From: Micropterix aruncella
Taxonomy: Eukaryota; Arthropoda; Insecta; Lepidoptera; Micropterigidae
Direction of reading: 5' to 3'
Length of the DNA stretch: 64,000 nucleotides
NCBI GenBank assembly: GCA_944548615.1
Contig: OX155967.1
Span: 62,001 to 126,000 of the forward strand
The stretch's first letter is position 1. Every line of letters begins with the position of its first letter. Under the pieces are notes generated by a model. That model made no database searches. It was not told where the DNA came from and saw only the letters and a program-made list of their open reading frames with translations. The position numbers and the translations under genes were made by a program. Of the stretch, positions 10,301-19,146 are shown piece after piece.

Positions 10301-10965
10301 AAGATCCTGGTTTGCGACGTGACGGTTTTTTCTGTCTCCATTTCGACGTTGAATTTTATAGCGTTGTGGTCTGATAACAGGATCGTCTCCTCCGCAACGT
10401 GCCAGTCTAAAATGTTGTCCTGCATGTCTTCACTCGCGAAGGTGATGTCGAGGATGCTTTCTATGGGTTTTTTGAATCGGATTGCTCGAAAGGTTGGAGT
10501 GTCTCCAATGTTTATTGTTTGCATGTTTTTAGACATCATCAGCTCCGCCAATAGTGTACCTCTGCTGTCGTTTCTTTCGCATCCCCAGAGCATATTTTTC
10601 GCGTTGAAATCACCACCGATTATGAGTAGCTTTGGTATCTCGTTGATAATGGCTTCCAAAGGTTCTAGTGTTTCGCTTATGTTGTCATCGGGTGGTGCGT
10701 AAACAGAGACTAGGACCATTTGGCCGCTTTTTTTGTCATCGATAGTCACTGTGACGATGTTGTTTGTGATGTGAGCTATTAATGACATTGCTTGTAGTCT
10801 CTCGTTGAAGATTACGATAGCCGCTTTGTTTGGTGTGCTTCTGTTGGCGTTGTTGCATTGAATGACTGTTGCATTTCTCTTGGGTGCTAACATGCCATTG
10901 TTGCTGGTGTACGGCTCTTGGACTAACACTACGTCTATTTTTTCTATCGAGGCGACTCTGAACAT
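7366..10965 (-). CDS. TRAS-like ORF2: endonuclease, reverse transcriptase, RNase H
   Basis: 1199-aa protein for target-primed reverse transcription. Numbering from the ATG at 10963-10965: an exonuclease/endonuclease/phosphatase-type endonuclease occupies about 1-230 (GGDFNAKN, D119; SDHNAI near 208). The RT domain follows with DIRGAFDNAWWP, CVQGSVLG and a catalytic F-A-D-D box at 664-667 (F in place of the usual Y). RNase H starts near 908; its first catalytic Asp is replaced by Glu (YTEGS, codon 8224-8226), while later D-S and D-I-L-A-K motifs remain. A C-terminal zinc motif (CPCDDTSGQTVEHVLFHC) ends the protein. The conserved start of the endonuclease (IIQCNLQRAK, 10979-11008) lies upstream of the first ATG in an open frame that begins after a stop near 11067. 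Translation therefore probably starts earlier, by reinitiation, frameshift or a non-AUG codon near the ORF1 stop. Confidence 0.9.
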   Translation of the reverse strand: MFRVASIEKIDVVLVQEPYTSNNGMLAPKRNATVIQCNNANRSTPNKAAIVIFNERLQAMSLIAHITNNIVTVTIDDKKSGQMVLVSVYAPPDDNISETLEPLEAIINEIPKLLIIGGDFNAKNMLWGCERNDSRGTLLAELMMSKNMQTINIGDTPTFRAIRFKKPIESILDITFASEDMQDNILDWHVAEETILLSDHNAIKFNVEMETEKTVTSQTRIFNTRRTDSKTFEKDAEKQLRVPSKEEIGQMTEKDIDETIATLTNSILQLCHQKLKPLKAKKAKWPQWWTTELEKDNQTLKRAKRKLANSSGRRKCILLQEYITLKKTFQETVNTAKIASWKSFWTLQTKEDVWSGVNRILASQPRRDIPIELTNGISRATKVTEALALLGDHFFPNDHPEDDNEVQRNIRQRNGNHETEHPDDPPIIAEELLSALNRANDNKAPGIDHLTGDICKAAIRATDDLFLNIMNRCLQLGYFPKEWKIAQVVIVPKPGRLERDNVKSYRPIGLLPVLGKVFESIISRRIVWHLLSKKAISDKQYGFLPQRSTESALDNILQKVKKCITDKKLVALISLDIRGAFDNAWWPYLSEQLRSKPIPGNIYRLLLSYLQDRRVQLALAGDTCRRNTNKGCVQGSVLGPVLWNIIIDEALRHDDDQDTTVQAFADDILIMVAADGRGKLESTANKILMQVSNWGNRAKLAFAPEKSQALFITRQHVVPPVLQMDNVKIKMVRYMKVLGVTIDGKLTWQEHIRKTCQKTMGLYKALCRATKPTWGLSSEIVETLYRAIIVPIVTYCAGVWADGSQTTTSKKLLETTQRLFAIKIARAYRTISSTAALALAGIMPLDLEIITAARIYEVKVTGKIPGIPDDRQYNQQIEIAKLPHPSARNVAALSMEEPTTNDIPTGDDIHIYTEGSRHDHRVGAAFVVYRLSEEIARKKIKLAPECSVFQAELFALFSALKWLENQRHATTCHIYSDSLSSLMALQDRDSTHKLIRSILNLDKELDRKGFCIDMRWVKAHVGIAGNERADILAKEACDIKTAPSFSDVPLSYAKRTLRDRALREWDKRYTDDNEHGAITKLFFASASEATKLLDQHGRTYLATQILSGHGAFRSYLLRFNLRENDHCPCDDTSGQTVEHVLFHCGALLKERHDMRSICKLYDLEYNNPKEIIKSRKISGLYYGYLQRITAKIKTINGGA

Positions 10966-11050
10966 CTCTTCTGTAGCTTGTTTGGCCCGTTGGAGGTTAC
11001 ACTGGATTATTACTATCTTGGATGTGTCCGTGTTTACAACAAGGGAGCCC

Positions 11051-12370
11051 TCAGCACCGGTAGTTTACCCGCTCCCGGGCTCTGGCCTCCATCCTGCTGC
11101 GCACCGAGCACGTGTTGCTCAGCGCGTTATGTGGGTTTTGCCCGTCGGTGCAGTTGCCGCATTTGGGTGGAGATCCGCTGTTAGGGCAGTCACGATATAG
11201 ATGCTCGCAAGCACAATGACAGCACTTTAGCTTCGCGTCGCAGAACTTTTTCGTGTGCCCGAAACCCAGGCAGTTGAAGCACTGTATCAGTGGTGACTCC
11301 TCGATCACAGCGATTCTCTGGTATCCTATGTTGACTTTGCCCGCATTAGTCAGCACATTCCATGCCGCTGGAGTAGTCTCGTAGACTGCCGTACATTGCA
11401 GTGAATTGCGGTGCCTCCTTCTATAGCACTCTCTAATGAGCCCCTCCGCGACGTTCCCTAGTTTGGTGTTTTGGGAGCTGAGGGACTGCCTCAGGTCTTC
11501 TTCAGTGGATCCCTTAATTAACCCGATGAAAGCAACCATGGGGTTTCTTACTTGTCCGTCTTTGACGCAGATAGCTTCTCCTCTTGCAGCTAGCGCAGTC
11601 TTAAATTTTTCCCTATCTTTCTCGCTCTGCAGCCCGACTACCACCTTTTGGTTGGCCCCTTTCCTGAACGCAGACACCCCTATACCTAGTGAGCGAACGT
11701 TCACCGACCTCTTTATCAGGCTCTCCACTTCTTCGCTTGTCTTGAGAGGGTCGTTGCTCCCGATGACCACTGCGTGCCGGTCCTCACAGGGGGGTTTGAG
11801 CTTTGCTTGGCCCGGCTGGGCAGCGATAGAGGCGTACGAAGCCTTGATGGAGGAAGAGAGATCATTCATCGCTTGCTGCATGCCAACGCCTACTCCGGAG
11901 GTAGTGGCCACTGCGTCACATATTTGGCCTTTAGCGTGGTGTATCTCCTGCTTTAGCTCCTCGATGAGTGATGAGACGTTTTTGGCCATCGTTTCCATAG
12001 CCTCTTCGCCCTGCTTTTGGTCTGCCAGAAGTCGCTTGATGTTAGCCGCGATGTCTTCTAGCATCGTTGAAGTTTTTTCAGTAGCCGACGCTGTCCCTTC
12101 TGGAGCTGCTAGTGGGGATGACGGGATATGGGAGGCTTCCTTCGCTTGGGCTGCCAGCTCTTTGAGGCACTCGAGCACGGTGGTTTTAATGTCTCTGCGG
12201 AGGTTGCCCGCCGAGTCCAGTGCAGCCTTTGCAGTTTTTAGCAGTTCTTCGGGAGATGTCGGGGATGATATCTTCGACCGTGGTAGCGCCGGTGATTGTT
12301 CTCTGGACGAAGGTGCCGAAATGGATAGGGATGGTCGCGGTGGACGAATTCTCGACCCCTCGTTCGGCAT
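11051..12370 (-). CDS. TRAS-like ORF1: gag-like RNA-binding protein with CCHC knuckles
   Basis: 439-aa protein from the ATG at 12368-12370 (MPNEGSRIRPP); the frame is open further upstream but without ATG support. The N-terminal third is Ser/Pro-rich, the middle is Ala/Lys/Glu-rich and likely helical. Near the C-terminus lie three Cys motifs: CFNCLGFGHTKKFC, CCHCACEHLYRDC and CGNC...C, as in R1-clade ORF1 proteins that coat the element RNA and, in TRAS and SART, help target it to telomeres (family knowledge). It ends with TGA at 11051-11053, about 80 bases before the first ATG of ORF2. Confidence 0.88.
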   Translation of the reverse strand: MPNEGSRIRPPRPSLSISAPSSREQSPALPRSKISSPTSPEELLKTAKAALDSAGNLRRDIKTTVLECLKELAAQAKEASHIPSSPLAAPEGTASATEKTSTMLEDIAANIKRLLADQKQGEEAMETMAKNVSSLIEELKQEIHHAKGQICDAVATTSGVGVGMQQAMNDLSSSIKASYASIAAQPGQAKLKPPCEDRHAVVIGSNDPLKTSEEVESLIKRSVNVRSLGIGVSAFRKGANQKVVVGLQSEKDREKFKTALAARGEAICVKDGQVRNPMVAFIGLIKGSTEEDLRQSLSSQNTKLGNVAEGLIRECYRRRHRNSLQCTAVYETTPAAWNVLTNAGKVNIGYQRIAVIEESPLIQCFNCLGFGHTKKFCDAKLKCCHCACEHLYRDCPNSGSPPKCGNCTDGQNPHNALSNTCSVRSRMEARARERVNYRC

Positions 12371-12413
12371 TTTGAACAGTGGAGGGTAGTTCTGATGCCT
12401 GATTAGGTTCAAA

Positions 12414-12699
12414 CGATAGAAGACGCCGAGCCGGTACTGGTGATACCCTTGTTCTCGCTGTGCGTCAATCAGGAGCCGCGGTAGATGCAAAAAAACCAAA
12501 AAGAGGGTAGTTTTAAAAAGTTTTTTGATGTCAAAGTATTTCTTGCTTTGGGTGATCGATAGAAGACGCCGAGCCGGTACTGGTGATACCCTTGTTCTCG
12601 CTGTGCGTCAATCAGGAGCCGCGGTAGATGCAAAAAACCAAAAAGAGGGTAGTTTTTTTTTAAAAAGTTTGTTGATGCCAAAGTATTCCTTGCTTTAAG
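12414..12699. repeat. 143-bp tandem duplication in TRAS-like 5' UTR
   Basis: Two copies start at 12414 and 12557 (CGATAGAAGACG) and run through the GGGTAGTTTT...AAAGTTT tract, differing by a few substitutions and homopolymer length. This is a tandem repeat in the leader of the minus-strand element, just upstream of ORF1. Confidence 0.85.
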
Positions 12700-13051
12700 T
12701 GAAGGGGCTGGCAGAGGGGGGGTGAAATTTCGTTAGTTTCGCTCTAGCTCTTCTCCTTTAGGAGATACGAGGGTAGTTTTGATCTGATGACGTCAGATCA
12801 AAATCCAAGTCGTCTCAACGGATCCCCCTTGAAGAGGCGGCTTCGAAATACTAACTCCTGATTTTCTATCCCCACTCCTTCTTAAGATATCAGCAATTCG
12901 TTGTCGCCAGCGAAGAAGAAGAAGCTCTCTTTTTCGATTTCAGTACGAAACCCGATAGGCAATACAGCCGATCTGGCTCGGGTCGTACTCGCGGCCTGCG
13001 GAGTCGCCGGCTTGGGTAGGGCTTCGCCGGACCTTGCACGGAGTCTCCGTG

Positions 13052-13160
13052 TGTTATTGCTCGGCGCTCACTTGGGATCTAGTACGGCCGCCGCCTCGTG
13101 GCTGTTGTTATTGCTCGGCGCTCACTTGGGATCTAGTACCCGGCCGCCGCCTCGTGGCTG
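13052..13160. repeat. 54-bp tandem duplication in TRAS-like 5' UTR
   Basis: Two copies of a GC-rich unit starting TGTTATTGCTCGG at 13052 and 13106, with a 2-bp length difference near 13140. It is a second duplicated module in the same leader. Confidence 0.85.
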
Positions 13161-13524
13161 CGATGACGGTAGTTTTCGGATATTTTCCTGAAAACACGTG
13201 TTTTTGGTGGATGTTTGGCAGTCTATAACTCTTGAACCACGACTCTGATCTCACTGCACTCTTCGGTGTTTAACGCACCGTATGGCGCACTTCCGGAATT
13301 GAATATAATATCGATATATATAAACACAGCACTTCGAAGGTCAAAGTTGATGGCTTGTAGCTGCTGAACCAGCAGCGCCAGCTAGGTGCGAACACTCCTG
13401 CCGATGCACTGAATCACTAGAATCTTCAGGACACTGAATTTAGAACTGTAGCACTGTTTTCCGAATTAATATAGATTTTTTCCCGGGACGATATGTGTTG
13501 CGTGTCACGACTTGGACCGAACTG

Positions 13525-13623
13525 GGTTAGGTTAGGTTAGGTTAGGTTAGGTTAGGTTAGGTTAGGTTAGGTTAGATTAGGTTAGGTTAGGTTAGGTTAG
13601 GTTAGGTTAGGTTAGGTTAGGTT
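13525..13623 (+). repeat. (TTAGG)n telomere-type array 2
   Basis: About 20 TTAGG units, with one GATTAG variant near 13575. It separates the 5' end of the TRAS-like element from the 5' end of SART-like copy 1. Confidence 0.96.
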
Positions 13624-13639
13624 CCCCCTCAACGGGTTT

Positions 13640-13656
13640 CCGCCTTGTCGTGGCGG
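13640..13656 (+). promoter_or_regulatory. Conserved 5' hairpin of SART-like copy 1
   Basis: CCGCC (13640-13644), loop TTGTCGT, GGCGG (13652-13656), followed by a G run. The same hairpin occurs 16-20 bases into copies 2 (19628-19644) and 3 (24332-24348). The loop is invariant, and copy 3 has a compensating pair change (CCACC/GGTGG). Confidence 0.65.
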
Positions 13657-14146
13657 GGGGGCTCAGTAGTCTGCGCATCAGCGTAGACGAAGCAAAGAGA
13701 AACCCAGGGTGGGACGATTTGGCCCCAGTCGGGGCCGATCGCCACCCTTTCGTCTCTCCATGCGTTCCTATGAATAGCATAAGACGTTGTGGATGAGGCA
13801 GGCGGCGGGTCCAACCACTTTGGACAGGTATCTGGGGATTACCCTCCAGGCTACCGTCGACTCGTAACTACGGTGGAGGTGTGGTCACGTCTCGCAACCT
13901 CTACCGTAACCGAGGGTTTCACTGGCTTAACTGCCCGGGCCGCGAGGAGGAAAACCTCTTTAAAAAATTACCCCAATCTTAACCGGCGACGCACCGGGAA
14001 GGATGCATGGCTGACGGGGAGGTCAGTTTCTAGTGCGGAACCCGCCAAGGGATTTGCCGACCCCAGTGGCGTAACTAGGCTTATCCGGGTGCAGGGGGCA
14101 CCACCAGGATGGACGTTATTTTCCCCCCATACTCGTGGGATATAAA

Positions 14147-16051
14147 ATGGATCATTCAAAAAAACCAATAGAGGACGGGGATGGCCAGAGGGGCATCGAG
14201 GATTGTTTGGCTGTGTCAACACAGCTAAACACGGTAACGACGCGCTTGCAGCGAGTGCGCAGCTCTCGCTGTGAGAGCGACGGTGAGGATACGGACTACT
14301 CGGAAATGTCGGTGAACTCACTGTCGTCCGCGTCCACAGCCGCAAGGAAACGGAGACCGGCATCTCCGAATGTCGCCATTCAGCCGATGTCAAAGCGGAG
14401 GCCAGCGGCGGCCGAGGGTGCAGAGGACGACGAAGATTTCGCTGTCCCCTTTACAACAAGGAGAAAGTCCTCCTTACCCAAGGTGGAGGAACTCTCCAGG
14501 GAGATGAAGGATCAGACACCGGAGTCACTTGCGGCGTGCATCCTGGAGAGTCTCCAGAAGGTGGAGATGGTGACAGATAAATCCAAAAACTTAAAGGGAA
14601 ACTTTGTCCGGGAATTGCGAATGGCCACGCGATACGTCCATGCTGCGACCATAGAGATGGTGCAAAGGACAACCGTGGCGTTCCCGGATCAAGAAAACGC
14701 GGAATTGCGCTTCGAGCTGGAAGAGCTTAAAAGGAGGCACGAAGCTCTGGTGGCGGAGCTCCAGCAGTTGCGCCGCGATAACAACGCTGCGACCGCAACA
14801 TCTTCCGAGGCGGAGTCTACCAGAAGCCCTGACCACATTATAATGGAACAGGTCAGAGCTATGGTAGACGGTAAGATAGCCTTTATTCAAGGGCAGATCC
14901 GTCCGGAGGGTGCTATCAGGCCTCCACTTGGCCAAAAGACAGCTGCCCCCAAGCCGGGTCCATCCGGCGTCACGGGAAAGCCAAAGAAGTCAAAGAAGAC
15001 GTCCCAAAAGGCGGCTTCTACACATGGGACGATCCCTGCGCCGGTTCCCGCCGTCACCTCGGCGTCGAAGGCAACTGGGCAAACCGGCCATCACGAGGGT
15101 CCCTGGGTCCAGGTGCTGGGCAGGAGGGAAAAGGCGAAGGCTAAAAGACCGACGGTTCCACCTCCGTCGACTTCTGGAAGAGGGGCCGTGAGAGTGCAGC
15201 CACCGAGACCGCCGAGGACGGCCGCTATAACAGTAACCATCCCTGAAGGGGTCAGTGCCACCTACGCTCGGGTGATGGCGACCGCCAAGCAGCGGATAAA
15301 GCTAAATGAGGTGGGCATATCCGACGTCCGCCAGAGAAAGGCGGCAAACGGGGGGCTTGTTCTGGAAGTGGCAGGCCCAGACGGAGCGGCGAAAGCGGAC
15401 AAGCTGGCAGAAAAGCTGCAAGTTGTGCCGCAGGAGTTGGGGGTGATTATCGGGCGCCCCATTAAGACGGGCGAAGTCAGGGTCATGGACCTTGACGAGT
15501 CAGTCACGGCTCAGGACGTCGCGGACGCTATCGCCACAGCCGGCGGTTGCCGCGCCGAGGAGCTCAAGATAGGCGAGATTCGGCACTCCCCCAGTCGCCT
15601 GGGCACGGTTTGGGTCCGCTGCCCACTCTCCGTGGTCCGCAAGATTGCGAAATCTCGGCGGGTGCAAGTGGGATGGGCCTCTGCAAGGGTGGATATTTTG
15701 GCAGCACGGCCCACTCAGTGCTACCGATGCCTTGAGCTGGGACATACCCGCTACAAATGCACAAGCGAGGTAGATCGCAGCAAAATGTGCTACAAATGCG
15801 GGAAGGCTGATCATAAAGTCGGCCAATGCACGGCCACCGTGCCAAAATGCCCACTGTGCTCAGGTTTGGGTCTCTCTGCAGACCACAGAATGGGGACCAA
15901 GAGCTGCACCAGAGCTAACACCAAGAAGGGCGCACTAGGGAGAAAGCAGGCTCCCCCCAAAACCACCCCCCAGCAAACCGGTGGAGATATGCCAGGAGGC
16001 GCGGCTTCGCAGGCAGGCGGGAACACCGCACAGGAGGAAATGGAGGCCTAA
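14147..16051 (+). CDS. SART-like copy 1 ORF1: gag-like protein
   Basis: 634-aa RNA-binding protein; the ATG at 14147 follows the TATAAA-ATGG context. The N-terminal half is Ser/Lys-rich with a predicted helical or coiled-coil stretch at about 180-220 (ELRFELEELKRRHEAL). The C-terminal part has three Cys motifs from about residue 525: CYRCLELGHTRYKC, CYKCGKADHKVGQC and CPLCSGLG...C. This matches R1/SART-clade ORF1 proteins. The stop TAA at 16049-16051 shares its last A with the ORF2 ATG. That arrangement, UAAUG, was described for silkworm SART1 as a termination-reinitiation signal. Confidence 0.92.
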   Translation: MDHSKKPIEDGDGQRGIEDCLAVSTQLNTVTTRLQRVRSSRCESDGEDTDYSEMSVNSLSSASTAARKRRPASPNVAIQPMSKRRPAAAEGAEDDEDFAVPFTTRRKSSLPKVEELSREMKDQTPESLAACILESLQKVEMVTDKSKNLKGNFVRELRMATRYVHAATIEMVQRTTVAFPDQENAELRFELEELKRRHEALVAELQQLRRDNNAATATSSEAESTRSPDHIIMEQVRAMVDGKIAFIQGQIRPEGAIRPPLGQKTAAPKPGPSGVTGKPKKSKKTSQKAASTHGTIPAPVPAVTSASKATGQTGHHEGPWVQVLGRREKAKAKRPTVPPPSTSGRGAVRVQPPRPPRTAAITVTIPEGVSATYARVMATAKQRIKLNEVGISDVRQRKAANGGLVLEVAGPDGAAKADKLAEKLQVVPQELGVIIGRPIKTGEVRVMDLDESVTAQDVADAIATAGGCRAEELKIGEIRHSPSRLGTVWVRCPLSVVRKIAKSRRVQVGWASARVDILAARPTQCYRCLELGHTRYKCTSEVDRSKMCYKCGKADHKVGQCTATVPKCPLCSGLGLSADHRMGTKSCTRANTKKGALGRKQAPPKTTPQQTGGDMPGGAASQAGGNTAQEEMEA

Positions 16052-19000
16052 TGTTCACTCCTCCCCTACTAAAAGTCCTCCAGGGCAATCTCAACCACTG
16101 CCGCGTGGCGCAGGACCTGCTTCTGCACACCATTGCGGAGAAGTCGATTGCTCTGGCGGTAGTGGCTGAACCGTACAACGTTCCTGCTCACCCTCGCTGG
16201 TTCGGCGATGACGCTGGGTCTGTCGCCATCTACTGGGGAGGCGAGGAGGGCGATCCTCCATGCCTGAAGCTCGTGTCTGAGCAGGGCATAGTTGCGGTAG
16301 AGTGGGGCCATATCGTCGTCATGGGTTGCTATGTCTCTCCCAACTGCAGCCAAGCGCTCTACGAGGCGTACCTGGACCGGGTAGAGGGCGCTATTCGCCG
16401 AAACCTACACCGCCCGGTAATCATCCTGGGCGACTTTAATGCCCACGCTAGGGCTTGGGGCTCGCCTCGAGATAACCTTAGAGGGGAGACACTGATAGAC
16501 TGGTCGTCAGGGCTCGACCTCCGATTGCTAAACCAGGGGTCAGTTAGCACGTGCGTTCGGTGGCAGGGGGAGTCGATCGTAGATCTTGCGTGGGCGACCC
16601 CCTCCGCAGAACGACTGGTGTCTGGCTGGAGGGTAGCAGAGGAGGTGGTCACGTTGTCTGACCATCGCCATGTTGTTTTCAGCGTGGCCTTTCACCCTCC
16701 GGTCGGCGCCGCTCACCGAAGTGGCGGTCCCCAAAGGCGCTGGGCACTCAAGCGGCTCGATCGGGACCTGCTGCTTGCTGCGGCCCACGTTGCTGACTGG
16801 GCGAAGCCCCCCGACCCTGAGATTTGGCCCGACCCTGACAAGGAGGCAGCCCTGTTCAGGGAAATGATGACGTCCCTTTGCGATACCGCGATGCCCCGGG
16901 TTAAGCCTTTATTGAAGAGGCCCGCGTACTGGTGGTCGGAGCATATCGCAGAACTCCGTGCGGCATGTCTTGCCTCCCGACGCCAGTACCAGAGGGCCAG
17001 GAGACGCAAACAATCTCTTGAGGATGAGAAAACATCCCTCTACCTGGCATACCGGGACGCGAAGTTTAACTTAAAGGTCGCAATAACGGAGGCAAAATCC
17101 CGTTCATGGAAAGAGCTTCTCGCCGACCTAGACAGGGACCCATGGGGTCGGCCATATAAGGCGGTCCTGGGAAAATTGCGGCCTTGGGTCCCACCCATAA
17201 CGGAGACCCTCGACCCGGATTTTGTGCGAGGAGTAGTAGATACACTTTTCCCGCGGATCGGGGACAACACCTCAAGCCCATCAGAGCCACCGCCGGACTG
17301 GACGGATGACCTTGAGGTCACGGAGTTGGAGATGAAGTGTGCCGTCGGACGCCTTGCCGCGCGTAACACAGCACCAGGTCCCGACGGAATACCGGGGCGG
17401 GTCTGGGTATTAGCGCTGGATTCAGTGGGCAATAGGCTGAGGCGCCTTTTTAGCAGCTGCTTCCATTTTGGCCGCTTCCCCACGGAATGGAAGGAAGCGA
17501 CGCTGGTTCTGCTGAGGAAAGAAGGTAGGCCTGCAGACTCTCCCTCTGCGTACCGGCCAATTTGTCTGCTGGACGAGGCGGGCAAACTCTTTGAGCGGAT
17601 CATCGCCGCTCGTATAAGCAGTCATCTGTCAAGAGACGGCCCGGACCTGTCAGACAGTCAGTTTGGCTTCCGACAGGGCCGTTCGACAGTAGACGCGATT
17701 CTTCGCGTCCGAGCGCTGTCGGAGCAGGCGGGATCCCAGGGCGGGGTGTTGTTGGCCATAAGCCTAGACATAGTCAACGCTTTCAACTCCCTGCCATGGA
17801 GGGCGATCAGGGAGGCACTCATCTACCACCGTGTGCCTACCTACCTGCGGAATGTAGTCGGAGCTTACCTGTCAGACAGAGGCATCAGTTACAGAGGTCG
17901 GTACGGAAGTACAGAGCGGAGAGAGGTCTTGTGCGGTGTGCCGCAGGGGTCGGTGCTGGGTCCGCTTCTGTGGAACCTCGCGTACGATGCCGTACTAAGA
18001 ACGTCACTCCCTAACGGCGTTAGCGTCGTCTGCTACGCGGACGACACCTTAGTTCTGGCGGAGGGCGAGAGCTTTGAGAGGGCCAAAGTACTCGCCGAGC
18101 TCGGGGTGGCACTCGTAGTGAGGAGAGCCAGACGTCTGGGGCTCAAAATAGCGCCTCAAAAGACCGAGGCACTGTTGTTCAACAAACGGACGCGGAGTGC
18201 CGAACTACCCAGCCTATCCGTTCGGGTGGATGACGCAGAGGTCCAAGTAGGTCGGTCTATGAAATATCTGGGCCTCTTTCTGGATGGCCGCTGGTGCTTT
18301 GAAGAGCATTTCAGCCGTCTAGTCCCCCGAATTCATAAGATAGCGGGTGCGATGCACAGACTGCTGCCCAATCTTGGGGGGCCGAAGGAAGGAGTCCGCC
18401 GCCTCTACGCGGGTGTCGTGCGATCCGTTGCGCTCTACGGGGCACCTGTATGGTCGGACCGACTGTCGAGTGTTCGGCGCCTCGCGGCCAAATTGAACGC
18501 CGCGCAGCGTCAGATCGCAATTGGGGTCGCACGCGGATATCGTACAATATCTTACGAGGCGGCAAATATCCTGGCGCGGTTTCCGCCCCTCGATATACTG
18601 GCGGACATGGACGCGAGGGTCTACGACCGAATTCGCGTTATCCGTCAGAGAGAGGGGTCCGTAACCGATGGTTCCATTGTAAAGATCAGGCGGAGAGCTC
18701 GACAGCGCGCGTTCGATCGCTGGCGTGAGCGTCTGCGCCAACCGCGAGGCGCGCGGCAGCGTGTTGTTAGAGCTGTTTTACCAAACCTCCAGACTTGGAT
18801 GGAGAGAGAAGGCGGCAGCGTCTCGTACAGATTTACTCAGGTGCTCACCGGACATGGCTGCTTCGGTGAGTACCTGAACAGGATTGGAAGACAGGAAACA
18901 CCTGAGTGCCACCACTGTGGAGCCGAACTGGACACTGCGCAGCACACGCTCGAGACGTGCCCAGCATGGCACGAGGAGAGGCAGGAGCTTATCCAGAAAA

Positions 19001-19146
19001 CAGGAGGCGACCTCTCCCCAACGGCTCTTATAGCGGCGATGTTAGAGAGCCGGGAGGCATGGAGCGCTGTGGTCGCCTTCTGCGAGACCGTCATGGTCCA
19101 GAAGGAGAACGCCGAACGCGACCGCGAGCGCGCTGATCCCATTTGA
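16051..19146 (+). CDS. SART-like copy 1 ORF2: endonuclease and reverse transcriptase
   Basis: 1031-aa protein that nicks telomeric repeats and copies the element RNA there. The endonuclease fills about residues 1-230 (VLQGNLNHCR at the start, E-P-Y, GDFNAHARAWG with D128, SDHRH near 215). The linker has YWWSEHI near 293. The RT domain carries NTAPGPDGIPG, LDIVNAFNSLPW, GVPQGSVLGP and the catalytic Y-A-D-D at 662-665. A C-terminal zinc motif CHHC...H...C starts at 953. There is no RNase H, as in SART and R1 proper and unlike the TRAS-like copy here. No stop or shift is present. It overlaps ORF1 by one base. Confidence 0.94.
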   Translation: MFTPPLLKVLQGNLNHCRVAQDLLLHTIAEKSIALAVVAEPYNVPAHPRWFGDDAGSVAIYWGGEEGDPPCLKLVSEQGIVAVEWGHIVVMGCYVSPNCSQALYEAYLDRVEGAIRRNLHRPVIILGDFNAHARAWGSPRDNLRGETLIDWSSGLDLRLLNQGSVSTCVRWQGESIVDLAWATPSAERLVSGWRVAEEVVTLSDHRHVVFSVAFHPPVGAAHRSGGPQRRWALKRLDRDLLLAAAHVADWAKPPDPEIWPDPDKEAALFREMMTSLCDTAMPRVKPLLKRPAYWWSEHIAELRAACLASRRQYQRARRRKQSLEDEKTSLYLAYRDAKFNLKVAITEAKSRSWKELLADLDRDPWGRPYKAVLGKLRPWVPPITETLDPDFVRGVVDTLFPRIGDNTSSPSEPPPDWTDDLEVTELEMKCAVGRLAARNTAPGPDGIPGRVWVLALDSVGNRLRRLFSSCFHFGRFPTEWKEATLVLLRKEGRPADSPSAYRPICLLDEAGKLFERIIAARISSHLSRDGPDLSDSQFGFRQGRSTVDAILRVRALSEQAGSQGGVLLAISLDIVNAFNSLPWRAIREALIYHRVPTYLRNVVGAYLSDRGISYRGRYGSTERREVLCGVPQGSVLGPLLWNLAYDAVLRTSLPNGVSVVCYADDTLVLAEGESFERAKVLAELGVALVVRRARRLGLKIAPQKTEALLFNKRTRSAELPSLSVRVDDAEVQVGRSMKYLGLFLDGRWCFEEHFSRLVPRIHKIAGAMHRLLPNLGGPKEGVRRLYAGVVRSVALYGAPVWSDRLSSVRRLAAKLNAAQRQIAIGVARGYRTISYEAANILARFPPLDILADMDARVYDRIRVIRQREGSVTDGSIVKIRRRARQRAFDRWRERLRQPRGARQRVVRAVLPNLQTWMEREGGSVSYRFTQVLTGHGCFGEYLNRIGRQETPECHHCGAELDTAQHTLETCPAWHEERQELIQKTGGDLSPTALIAAMLESREAWSAVVAFCETVMVQKENAERDRERADPI

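Larger units (their letters stand above)
7001..13524 (-). mobile_element. Full-length TRAS-like telomere-repeat non-LTR retrotransposon
   Basis: A 6.5-kb element on -, bounded at both ends by TTAGG arrays. On its own strand the order is 5' UTR with tandem repeats, gag-like ORF1, ORF2 (endonuclease, RT, RNase H, zinc), 3' UTR with two hairpins, a poly(A) of about 27 (7001-7027), then CCTAACC. Poly(A) followed by CCTAA is the orientation known for TRAS elements of silkworm, opposite to SART. Both frames are open throughout, so the copy could be active. One catalytic RNase H residue is changed (see ORF2). Confidence 0.9.
12371..13524 (-). other. 5' UTR / promoter region of the TRAS-like element
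   Basis: About 1.15 kb of leader between the ORF1 start and the TTAGG junction at 13524/13525. It contains two tandem duplications (listed separately) and otherwise no credible frame. Non-LTR elements carry internal promoters in this part, so promoter activity is expected but not shown. Confidence 0.6.

Noticed and set aside
13900..14120. Open frames in the SART-like 5' UTRs as small genes
   Set aside because: They vary between copies, lack conserved starts and lie in the structured leader.
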